64,000 bases of DNA from Paratrimastix pyriformis (Eukaryota > Preaxostyla > Paratrimastigidae), in NCBI GenBank assembly GCA_027972325.1, contig JAPMOS010000051.1, positions 1 to 64,000 on the forward strand, written 5' to 3'. Below the pieces are notes generated by a model. It was given only the letters and a program-made list of their open reading frames with translations, did not search any database and was not told the origin of the DNA. Each line of letters starts with the position of its first letter. Position 1 is the first letter of the stretch. The position numbers were made by a program, and so were the translations under genes. Shown here piece after piece: positions 13,701 through 22,602 of the stretch.

Positions 13701-16700
13701 ATGGGATGGGATGGATGGGAGATGGGATGGGAGATGGGAGATGGGATGGGAGATGGGATGGGAGATGGGAGATGGGAGATGGGAGATGGGAGATGGGAGA
13801 TGGGAGATGGGATGGGATGGGAGATGGGGGATAGGAGATGGGAGATGGGGGATAGGAGATGGGAGATGGGATGGGAATGGAATGGGGGATGGGAATGGGG
13901 GGATGGGAATGGGAATGGGAATGGGAATGGGAATGGTGGCGGTGGGCAGACCGTCTCGAGGGCGTCGAAGCGGATCGCGCATTCCTGAAGGGCCGTCCGG
14001 TAGCGGAGCAGGGTGTCGCTGAAGAATGTGGCGTTGGCGTTCAGCTCCTACAGGCGCGTGGCCGGCGGTTAGTCGAAGGAGCGGGCGGCAAGGTCGACAG
14101 ACCTCCATCTTGTGGGTGGAGAAGGGGTTTTCGGGGTCGCCGCTCTCGCGCAGCCGTTCGGCCAGCTGCCCCCCAGCCGGCAAAGGCGGCCACCCGGATC
14201 GGCGGTGAGATGGGGCGCGAGGAGCGGGGACCCGCGGGCAGACCTGGTGCATCTCCTGGTGCAGCGCTACCAGCCGGTCGTGATAGGCCTTGCGCCCCTC
14301 CAGGGCGGCCATCGCCTCGGCACAGGCTTCTCGGCTCCGGCACTGGGAGACCTGCGGCCCACCCGCACCACGGGCCGACGCGCCCACGCGCCCACGCAAT
14401 CATTAAAGGGAATGAAATGGACGCCCACAAGGGCCGGGGCCGGGGCCAGGGCCGGGGCCAGGGCCAGGGCCAGGGCCAGGGCCAGGGCCAGGGCCAGGGC
14501 CAGGGCCAGGGCCAGGGCCAGGGCCAGGGCCAGGGCCAGGGCCAGGGCCAGGGCCAGGGCCAGGGCCAGGGCCAGGGCCAGGGCCAGGGCCAGGGCCAGG
14601 GCCGAGGCAGGGGGCACGACGCGCACCTGGTTCATGGCCTGACGCTCGTCCCGGCAGAGTCGGTCGAACTCGGTCCAGGCCTCCTGGAAGGACCCCCAGA
14701 GCGCCTCGTTCCTCTGGTGGGTCTCGGCGGCAAGCTACAGCAGCAGCGGAAGAGAAATGACGGGCGGGCGGGGTCGGCACGGGGCAACTGATGCGTGTCC
14801 ATCATCGATCGGCGTCACACGGGCCCGTGGGCGTGGGCGGGTGATCCACGGGCGGGTGGAGCCACAGGGGAAGGGAGGGGGGAGGGTGAGCGCTGGCCGA
14901 CCTTGGCCTTGGTCTGCTCGGCCGCGATGTTCTGCGTGAGGGCCTTCAGCCGGCCCTCCAGGCTCTGCAGCAGACGTGTCGGGATGTGCGGCCGGATGCT
15001 TTGTCCGCTCATCGGGATGGGCTGTGACGGACCGTGGGCATGAGGTAGGGGGGCACCTTGGCGGCCGCTCCCGTGGCGAGCAGGTCCGAGTGGCGCTGGG
15101 CGAGCCGGTCGAGGTCGCTGCCCATCTCGTCGGCGACCTTCTGCAGGTCCGCCAGTCCGGCGGCTTTCCTCTGCAACAGGCAACCGCCCAGAGAGACGAA
15201 CGTGTCAGATGTCACGCGGGATGAGGGCGCGAGGCGGGGCGACCTCAAGCTCGGCGGGGGCCTCCCACGGGCCCAGGGCCACCTCGCCCAGGGTCAGGGC
15301 GGCCTCCTCGAGCTGCTCGTGGACATTCTGCAGGGCGATGACCAGCAACTTGGCCTCGGCCCCTTTAATCTGTCCCAGACCCAGCATGGAGGCACCCATC
15401 CGCCCTTGTGAGAAGGGAGCGAGAGGGAGCGAGAAAGAGAGGGGTGGCAAGAGAGGAACAGGAGGCCGAGGGGGAGCCGGGAGGAACCTTGACGCCAGCC
15501 TGCTTGGCGACCAGGTCCTGGAGGGTCTCGCTGAGGGCAGCCCACGCCTGCTGCGCTTGCGCCCACTTCGGCTGGTGCTCCGTCCGGCCTGCGAACATGG
15601 GGCACGATCCGCCCGCCCCAGGTCATCCTGGGTCACCCCGACCCGGGCGCCGCCAGGCAGGCACAGGTGGTCACCAGGAGATGGGCGCGCGGGGCGAGGA
15701 CGGACCGGCATCGGCGAGCTCCTGGGCGAGGGAGGCGATCTCGTCGTAGCGGGGCGAGTGGGCGGCGAGGCTCTGGTAGAGGTCCACCACCTCGACTCCT
15801 TCCTGCAGCGCGCCGGGCGGAGGGAGGCGCAGACGGGGCGATGTCCCATCAGCTGACCGCACCCACACTGCGGACTCCCGGGCGGCAGCAGGGGGCGCGG
15901 GACGGCAGCAGGGGGGCGACCTGGTCGGAGGCGAGCTCCTCGAGGCGCAGGTTGGCCATGGCGGCCCAGTCGAGGAGGCCCTCGGCCAGCTCGTCGAAGC
16001 GGGACCGCTTCCGCTCGATCAGGTCGCGCCCCGTCAGCTCCGACTGGAGCGAACTGATGCACCGGGCCGCCTCCCGGAAGCAATCCGTCCTGTTTGGCGT
16101 GGTTTGGGAGGAGAGATGAGATGAAGACCCCATCGACCAGGCGTGTGGCGAGGCGAGGAGGATGGCCGGGTAGCGGACGGACCACTTGGCGAGGACGCCC
16201 TCGATGGGCTCGATGACCGCCGGCTGGTCGGCCGGGCAGACCCCCATCGCGATCAGCTCGCCCATGCCCCGCAACAACGTCTGGCCCAAGTGCGCAACCC
16301 CATCCAGAAATGAGGGCAGCTCGGCGGGACACGATGGCGAGTTTCGCCTGTCGGGTGAGCCCTCCCGTTGTGGACCCGGCTCCTCGGGACCCACCCGGCT
16401 GCACCACCCGGCTCCTGGGGGACCCCCACCCGGCTCCTGGGACCCCGGCTACCCCGCCCGAGACGGTGGAAAGTGGGGCCGCGCAGACGGTGGCCTGCTG
16501 GTACTCCTCGTAGAGGCGGTGCTTCTGGGTGGTGCAGGCCGCCATGTTGGCCCGCACCATGGAGAGGGCCCCCTCCCGCCGTGAGCAGGCCGCAACTTGC
16601 TGGCCCACCCTGGGTGGCGGACGGAACCCCGGGGCGCACCCACCAATGGCGTGGCGTGTGAGGGAAAAGGACGCAGACGTGGAAGCGGCTCTCGAGCCGC

Positions 16701-19700
16701 GATGCCCCCAAGGCAGGCGGCAGACCCCTCGATGAAGGCCTCGAACTTGTGGGCGGCCTCTCGGAGGCCTTCCTGCGCCTCCAGAAGCTTGGCCCGTTCG
16801 TGGCCTCGCTGCTCCACCTCGGCTTGCATCCTGCGGGCCCCCAGGGCGGCCCGTGGGGAACATGAGAACCATGGGGAACATGAGAGCCAGCATGGGGAGC
16901 ATGGGGGAGCATGAGGGAGCATGAGGGAGCATGAGGGAGCATGAGGGAGCATGGGGAGAATGGCATGGGGAGAATGGCATGGGGAGAATGGCATGGGGAG
17001 AATGGAATGAGAGAAGAGCATGGGGAGAAGAGCATGGGGAGAATGGCATGGGGAGAATGGCATGAGGAGAAGAGCATGGGGAGAAGAGCATGGGGAGGAG
17101 CATGAGAAATGCGGAAGACCGCGGGGTCGAAGGAGGGCGACGGACCGCTCGGCCAGCTCGAGCAGCACGTCCCACCGGGTGCGGACGCTGTCGATGGTCA
17201 CGAAGCTGCCCGTACGCTTCACCACGTCACCTGCAGCAGCGAGACGAGGCGTCAGTTTGGGAGGCGGCTCGGATGGCCGAGGGGGCGCGGACCGTTCTCG
17301 GAGGCGGCCGAGGCGGTGGAGACATCGATGGCCGAGCCGGTCAGGACGGTGGTGTTGGGGTTGGCGGCCCCCTGGGCGCCCAGGATGGCGGCCATGTTGG
17401 AGAATGTGGCCATGCACTGGCGCTGCGTCTGGGCGTCCTTCTGGAACTCGGTCAGCTCCTCCTGCCACCCCAAAAGGCGCCGTCAGGAGATGGCGCACAT
17501 CGGAGGGGCGGTGCCCCCGGCGCAGCGAGCCAGCAGAGCGGGCGGACCTGCACGCGGCGGAGCGGCTCCTCGGCCAGAGGCATCCAGTGCTGCTGGGCGC
17601 TGCCCTCGGGGCCGAGCAGGTGCAGGCGCAGGCTGCCCAGACCCTCCAGCTGCTGCGCTACCCAGCCCGCCAGGGCAACCCCAAGCTGGCGGCCCCCACC
17701 GCAATGACGAATGACATCAGCCGCCGGCCGGTCCGTCAAAAAACCAAAACCAAAAAAAACCAAACCCAAAAACAAGGGGCGCCTTGGGTGGGGCAGGGCG
17801 GAGCTGGCGGGTTAGGGTCGGGGGCATGGCGGAGCTGGCGGGGGTTAGGGTTCGGGGGCTAGGGTTAGATGGCGGAGCTGGCGGGGGTTAGGGTTCGGAG
17901 GCAGGGCGGAGCTGGCGGGGCATGGCGGGCCTGAAGGTACTCGAGGCGCATCTTCTCGCGCTCCCTGAAGGACTGCGCCCGACCGCGGTACTGGCTCTCC
18001 TCCCGGGCGGCGAACTCGCGGAACTGGCGGAACATGTCGTAGAGCACGTCGTAATTGACGGCCGCGTAGGGGTTCAGGATGAAGCGGATGCCCTCCTTCT
18101 CCGACTCTGCACCGCGGCACGACCGGATCGGAGCACACGCAAAACAGGGCATGATGGGCATGATGGGCATGATGGGCATGATGGGCATGATGGGCATGAT
18201 GGGCATGATGGGCATGATGGGCAGCATGATGGGCAGCATGATGGGCATGATGGGCATGATGGGCATGATGGGCATGATGGGCATGATGGGCATGATGGGC
18301 ATGATGGGCATGATGGGCATGATGGGCATGATGGGCATGATGGGCATGATGGGCATGATGGGCATGATGGGCATGATGGGCATGATGGGCATGATGGGCA
18401 TGATGGGCATGATGGGCATGATGGGCAGCATGATGGGCATGATGGGCAGCATGATGGGCATGATGGGCATGATGGGCATGATGGGCATGATGGGCATGAT
18501 GGGCAGCATGATGGGCATGATGGGCATGATGGGCATGATGGGCATGATGGGCATGATGGGCATGATGGGCAGCATGATGGGCATGATGGGCATGATGGGC
18601 AGCATGATGGGCATGATGGGCATGATGGGCATGATGGGCATGATGGGCATGATGGGCATGATGGGCATGATGGGCATGATGGGCATGATGGGCAGCATGA
18701 TGGGCATGATGGGCATGATGGGCATGATGGGCATGATGGGCATGATGGGCATGATGGGCATGATGGGCATGATGGGCATGATGGGCAGCATGATGGGCAG
18801 CATGATGGGCAGCATGATGGGCATGATGGGCAGCATGATGGGCAGCATGATGGGCATGATGGGTGGAGGAAGGGCACATCCCGAGCCGGAGCCACAATGG
18901 GGCCGGGGAGGAGCGGATGGAGGGCACGCCTGGCGGACGGATGCGCTGCTGGTCGGTGGCGGCGTTGAGCTCGCGCTCGAGGCTCTGCATCTCGTTGAGC
19001 CGCTTCTGCTGGGCCTGGAACTGCGCCTGGAAGTCCCGCACCACACGCAGGGCGTTCTCGGGGCTGCGCGCCCACGGCCCGCAGAGAAAAGTGTCACGAG
19101 TGCGGCGGTGCGGCGGTGCGGCGGTGCGGCGGTGCGGCGGGGCGGCGGGGCGGCGGTGCGGCGGTGCGGCGGTGCGGCGGGGCGGCGGTGCGGCGGGGCG
19201 GCGGGGCGGCGGGGCGGCGGGGCGGCGGGGCGGCGGGGCGGCGGGGCGGCGGGGCGGCGGGGCTGGGAGCCGGGCGCTCAGGAGGCACGGGTGGGGGCGG
19301 GTGGGGGCGGGTGGGGGCGGGTGGGGGCGGGTGGGGGCGGGTGGGGGCGGGTGGGGCACGGACTTGTACTGGGTGGTGTTCAGCTGGGACTGGAAGGCCG
19401 TCAGCCAGGCCGAGAGCTCCTCGCTGAGGATGGCGTGCTTGATGCGCTTGTCCTCCACCATGACCTCGGCATCCAGCGCCTGCGCCGGTCATGGTGAGGG
19501 CCCGTGGCGGAGCGGTCGTGGTGTTGGCAAGGGCGAGCTGGCGGCGGGGCAGTTGGGAAGGGCATGGCCAAGAGCGGGGCGAGGCGGACCCGATCGATGG
19601 CGGCGCGGTGGTTTTCCGAGGCGGCCATGAGCTCCTCGAAGTTGGCGTCCAGCTGGGCGATCTGCTTCTCCATCGGCAGCTCCCCTGCACATCCAAAGAA

Positions 19701-22493
19701 GATCATGGGTGGGTTCGGGGAGCCTGCCAAGGGCAAGGGCGCGTGCGCGCATGTGGGTTGGGGGAGCAGCGCGGACCCTTGACCACCGACTGCATGTTGG
19801 CCCGGGCGATCTGGTCGGCGATGAGGTGAATCTCCTGGTGCCGGGCAGCCATCTGGCCCTGCTCGATGAGCACCTGCGCCCACCAGCAGCCATCGCCGGC
19901 CCGTCACCACCACACGCCGCCCGGATGAGGAAGCAGGAGGGGGGGCCGGGTGGCGGCAGAGGGCGGCTGCGGGAGGCAGGGGCGACCTGCTGGTAGCGGA
20001 GGTCCTCCTGCTGGATCTCCTCCATGGTGCACCCGACGGTCTCGTTCTCCAGCCCCGGGAAGACGCTCTCCACCCACTCCTCGACAGCGTCACGGAGACC
20101 TGCCCAAGGAGGGAGGGGCAGCGAGGCAGAGCAGCATGCGAGGCAGAGCAGCATGCGAGGCGCGTGAGACGTGAGATCGGGACCCGCTGTGGGGTCCGGG
20201 AGCCTTGCGACGGACGGTTCAAGTAGGCCGCGTGCTCCTCGAATGCGTCCAGGGTGCCCCGAGAGCGCTCGATCTGGCGCCGGTAGCGGTGCTCGCCGTC
20301 GAAGAGATCCCGCATGCTCCGCTCCACCTGCGCCCGCCGCCCGAGCCCGGGAGAAACCGCAGCGCCAGGCAGCCATCGGTTGTTGGGACGTGGACCGCAC
20401 GGGAGATCGCGCACCGGCCGAGCAAGCCGGACGGTGAGGGAGATGCGGGGCCACCGACCTCGGGGATGCGTTGGCTTGGGGGCGGCACGAACTCGGGCTT
20501 GTTCTCCGAGCGCAGGGCCAGGGCCAGCTCGGTGGCCAGGCCGCGCCACTGGGCCTCCATCTCCAGAGCAGCCGGCTTCTCAGTGGCCCCGTACCCGTGG
20601 AAGCGCTCCTCGATCGACTGCACCCCCAGTCCACAAGGTGCCAGGACAGCGTGCGGGTACGAAGATGGAGGGGTGAGCCCTTGTGTGATGTGGGATGGCA
20701 TGGATGTCCCACCGATGGGCGGCGATGGACTTCTCGGTGCGCGAGGGTGGGGCGAGAGCGAGAGCGAGAGGCGGGCGAGGATGGGGGCGCACGGACGGCG
20801 ATGGACTTCTCGGTGGGGGCGAAGCCGAGCTCGCGGAAGATGGCCCCGAAGCTCTCCATGAAGCTCACCTGCCCGCACCCCGCGGGTGAGAAACGCCACC
20901 AATACAACCGGGAGGGAGGAGAGGAGCCGGACCAGGGTGCCCGCGGCTGTGCGGTACTGGTCGCGGAGGGCGTCGTTGCGGGTGAACTGCTTGATGATGG
21001 CTCCCACCTGGCGCGTCTGGATGGAGCTTGTCTCGTAGCGGGCCGTGGCCTGGTAGAGCAGCCCCGTGTACCTGTCCCCAGCCCAACCGCCAACCGGCCC
21101 GGAAGGTCCCGAGTCACGCCTGGGCGGGCAGGGCGCGGGACGGCAGACATGAGGATGCACCGCATGTCGAGGGCCGGGCTGCCGGCCACCACGTCGGGGT
21201 CCAGAATGGCCGTGACGCCCAGCCCCTCTTCGGCTGCCTGCATGACGCAGTGCAAATTGCTGATCGGATCGTCCTGCACGCAGATTGGCCTCCCAAAAGA
21301 TGGGTGGAAAAGAAAGAAGAAGATTCCTCGTGAACAACGCCAGAAGGATGGCCGGGGGGGGGGGGGGGGGGGGGACGGGGACGGGGGACGGGGACGGGGG
21401 ACGGGGGGGGACGGGGACGGGGACGGGGACGGGGACGGGGACGGGGGACGGGGACGGGGACGGGGACGGACGGAGGACGGAGGATGGAGGACGGAGGATG
21501 GAGGACGGAGGATGGAGGACGGGGACCCAGGAAGGCATGCAGCTGAATCAGGCGCGGGTTGTACGAGTGCATCAGGTACGCCCAGAGGAACCCGTCGCGG
21601 AAGCTGCGAAAGGAATGGGCAAGCGCAATCGTGGTTGGGCGTGCTTTCCCACCAAAAAAAAAATCGGGAGCGCACGGCGCGGACCCAGACCCCTCTCTCT
21701 CTCCACCTCCTCCTCCTCCTCCTCCTCCTCCTCCTCCTCCTCCTCCCCCCGTCCCACTTCAGGTGGGCTAACTCGCACAGACTCGTCCAGCCAGCTGGTG
21801 GCGGGTGTGTGGGGCGGATAGAGGGCGGCCACCGAGTTGACCCAGCTCAGCAGGGCGTCCTAGGGGCGGTCATCGAGGGGCGGGGGATGTGGTCAGTCAG
21901 CAGGCACGTCCGGCCCTTCACCCGGCGGCACCGGAGGGTAGGGATGGGATGGGGCGACCTTGCCCCTGCGGTCGCCCTCGGTGATCTTGTTGAGGACGAG
22001 GCCCTCGAAGATGGCCCAGACCACGTCCAGGATGCTCCCCAGCAGCTGGTCGGCCACGGCTGAGGAGAGCGACGGGGCCGCGTCGTCCTCGCTGCCCACC
22101 CAGGCTGCCCCAAAGAAGCACGGTCCGCGAGAGAATGAGTGGGGGAGGGGGGTGAGGGGGGATGCAGCGGCAGACACTCCGAGTCGACGTTGATCTCGAT
22201 GCCGAGCGACTTGATGTGCTCCAGCACCACGTCCATGTTAGCCATGCGCTGGGAGGAGGTGTGATGGGGCGAGCACGTCGATCAGGGCAGACTGTGAAAC
22301 GCCTATGGGATGAGGTACCAAGACTCGGCACGATACTGTCCTTTTGATCCTCGAGGATCTCTAAAAGATGACCCAGGATGATCCCATCAGAAAGATTATC
22401 GGGCAGAGATTGGATTTCGATTCCGCGTTCTTTGATAACGCTATTGATCCACCGGAGGAAGCATTTATTTGTGTGTTGGATATCGATACTCAT
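1240..22493 (-). CDS. Giant alpha-actinin/spectrin-type actin crosslinker (2 CH domains, long helical rod, EF-hands)
   Basis: Predicted actin-binding cytoskeletal protein. The ATG at 22493 opens a calponin-homology domain (NKCFLRWINSVIKERGIEI, then DGIILGHLLEILE). A second CH domain follows in exons near 21830-21170 (DALLSWVNSV, SFRDGFLWAYLMHSYNPRL, LGVTAILDPDVV). The next 19 kb hold dozens of short helical, heptad-rich exons typical of spectrin repeats. The C-terminus has two EF-hands with complete loops (DTDHNGTLDRGE and DKDGSGTIDLNE) and a degenerate third hand like the calcium-insensitive EF-hand of alpha-actinin. I estimate roughly 3,000 residues, whereas ordinary alpha-actinin has about 900 and four repeats. 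The final intron, 1594-1638, starts GTCTGT and is 45 bp; most other introns carry tandem repeats. The order of domains is that of alpha-actinin; the rod length is closer to spectrin or dystrophin. The family is secure; full exon borders are not resolved, and a break into two genes cannot be excluded. Confidence 0.8.
4652..4711. repeat. Intronic 9-bp minisatellite (GGGGTGTCG)n
   Basis: Six to seven copies of a 9-bp unit inside an intron of the minus-strand giant gene. The sense strand reads CGACACCCC. The intron 5' end just upstream in sense direction reads GTCTGCC. Read as protein it would give a Thr-Pro-Asp repeat, but the reading ends in a stop and lies between two helical exons. Confidence 0.85.
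5808..5829. repeat. Homopolymer G tract (C on the sense strand)
   Basis: A run of about 22 G on the plus strand, so C on the sense strand of the giant gene. It sits just upstream, in sense direction, of a CCAG acceptor and the exon that reads VHCFQAEVLLRRVRFENLR. It therefore appears to act as the polypyrimidine tract. Confidence 0.8.
6751..6928. repeat. Intronic 10-bp minisatellite (GCCAGAACAT)n
   Basis: Seventeen nearly perfect 10-bp copies with degenerate flanks out to about 6715 and 6985, in an intron of the giant gene. In sense direction the preceding exon ends at KSFGEVASDQ, followed by GTCCACC, and the next exon starts ARYADLAQGVFGYL. The unit is not a multiple of three, which supports a non-coding status. 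Confidence 0.9.
9572..9690. repeat. Intronic 9-bp minisatellite (GGGATGGAT)n
   Basis: About twelve copies of GGGATGGAT, with a local GGAT expansion near 9645, in an intron of the minus-strand giant gene. C-rich on the sense strand. Confidence 0.88.
10516..10562. repeat. Short GGCAGGCT repeat
   Basis: Five to six copies of an 8-bp GGCAGGCT unit inside an intron of the giant gene, next to the exon reading LAVRPASLP in sense direction. Small and of uncertain meaning. Confidence 0.6.
12961..13011. repeat. Intronic GGGGCAC repeat
   Basis: Six to seven copies of a GGGGCACG-type unit in an intron of the minus-strand giant gene; the sense strand is CCCC-rich. Confidence 0.7.
13586..13936. repeat. 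Intronic GGGATG/GGGAGAT satellite
   Basis: About 350 bp of (GGGAT)n-like repeats, drifting from GATGG units through GGGAGAT units to GGGAAT units. This gradient shows stepwise expansion of related short motifs. It lies in an intron of the giant gene, and all three plus-strand frames stay open through it only because the repeat lacks stops. Confidence 0.88.
14431..14603. repeat. Intronic hexanucleotide repeat (GGGCCA)n
   Basis: About 28 near-perfect GGGCCA hexamers in an intron of the giant gene (GGCCCT on the sense strand). It is very G-rich on the plus strand. Confidence 0.9.
16855..17110. repeat. Intronic GGGGAG-AATGGCAT/AGCATGA repeats
   Basis: A mixed array of GGGGAGAATGGCAT and GGGAGCATGA units in an intron of the giant gene, flanked in sense direction by exons reading ELAERSV and RRMQAEVEQRGHERAKLLEAQ. 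Units of 10-18 bp are interleaved, which suggests repeated slippage and duplication. Confidence 0.8.
17796..17922. repeat. Interstitial repeat carrying TTAGGG motifs
   Basis: Four imperfect copies of a unit of about 32 bp, GGCGGAGCTGGCGGGGGTTA followed by GGGTTCGGGGGC, with several GGGTTAGGGTT stretches. It lies in an intron of the giant gene. The telomere-like hexamers run in the opposite orientation to the terminal array, because here the G-rich strand is the plus strand. Confidence 0.8.
18147..18862. repeat. Large intronic 9-bp satellite (GGGCATGAT)n with GGGCAGCATGAT variants
   Basis: About 716 bp, nearly 80 units of GGGCATGAT interrupted by a 12-bp variant with an extra AGC. It is the largest tandem array in the window outside the telomere. 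It fills one intron of the giant gene, between the sense exon ending NAATDQQRI (then GTCCGCC) and the exon starting ESEKEGIRFILNPYAAVNY. Both unit lengths are multiples of three, so long spurious open frames run through it in several frames on both strands. Confidence 0.93.
19101..19352. repeat. Adjacent GCGGTGCG/GGCGGGGC and GGGTGGGGGC repeats
   Basis: Two G-rich arrays in a single intron of the giant gene: 19101-19261 of 8-bp GCGGTGCG grading into GGCGGGGC, then 19289-19352 of 10-bp GGGTGGGGGC. The flanking sense exons are helical (LSAWLTAFQSQLNTTQY and ENALRVVRDFQAQFQAQQKR). Confidence 0.85.
21353..21525. repeat. Poly-G and GGGGAC/GGAGGAT repeats
   Basis: About 22 G followed by GGGGAC hexamers, then GGACGGAGGAT units, in the intron between two CH2 exons of the giant gene. 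The sense strand is a C-rich and CT-rich tract. Confidence 0.85.
21706..21747. repeat. Trinucleotide repeat (TCC)n
   Basis: About 13 TCC triplets (GGA on the sense strand) in the intron between the first CH2 exon, which ends SWLDES, and the exon beginning FRDGFLWAY. It would code a Glu run on the minus strand, but it falls between two domain-continuous exons. Confidence 0.8.
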
Positions 22494-22602
22494 TCGCCGG
22501 GAGGGCGGCGCCGCTGCGCCTTCGAATAAAAGGATAGATTATCGGGCCTCGGTCGCTGGGACTATCTCCGATAGATAGGAAAGGCACTTTCGCCCCTCTT
22601 CG
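22494..22602. promoter_or_regulatory. Divergent promoter of 109 bp
   Basis: The start codons of the giant actinin-like gene (-) and the next gene (+) are only 109 bp apart. The gap is AT-richer than the flanking gene interiors and holds an inverted repeat, CTATC-TCC-GATAG, at about 22560-22573, and a GGCGCC palindrome. No TATA box is obvious. Both genes must share this space for their promoters and 5' leaders. Confidence 0.6.

Larger units (their letters stand above)
21170..22493 (-). other. Tandem calponin-homology actin-binding region
   Basis: At least six exons encode CH1 and CH2. CH1 includes MANMDVVLEHIKSLGIEI and SILDVVWAIFEGLVLNKI. CH2 runs from DALLSWVNSV through SYNPRLIQLHAFL to EEGLGVTAILDPDVV, which matches the end of a type-2 CH domain (ELGIPRLLDPEDV in alpha-actinins). 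The second CH exon begins near 21865 and its intron starts GTCTGTG. Confidence 0.8.

Noticed and set aside
13575-14022. Plus-strand Gly-Trp-Asp or Met-Gly-Asp repeat protein.
   Set aside because: Translation of the GGGATG intronic satellite; stops are absent only because of base composition.
14431-14635. Gly-Gln or Gly-Pro repeat proteins from the GGGCCA array.
   Set aside because: Simple repeat in an intron. No conserved flanks in those frames, and the flanking exons belong to the minus-strand gene.
18079-19497. Long plus-strand open frame of Met-Met-Gly repeats, and minus-strand frames of Ala-His-His, Met-Pro-Ile or Cys-Pro-Ser repeats.
   Set aside because: They are translations of the 9-bp intronic satellite. 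Units of 9 and 12 bp keep every frame open without selection, and real helical exons of the minus-strand gene flank the array.
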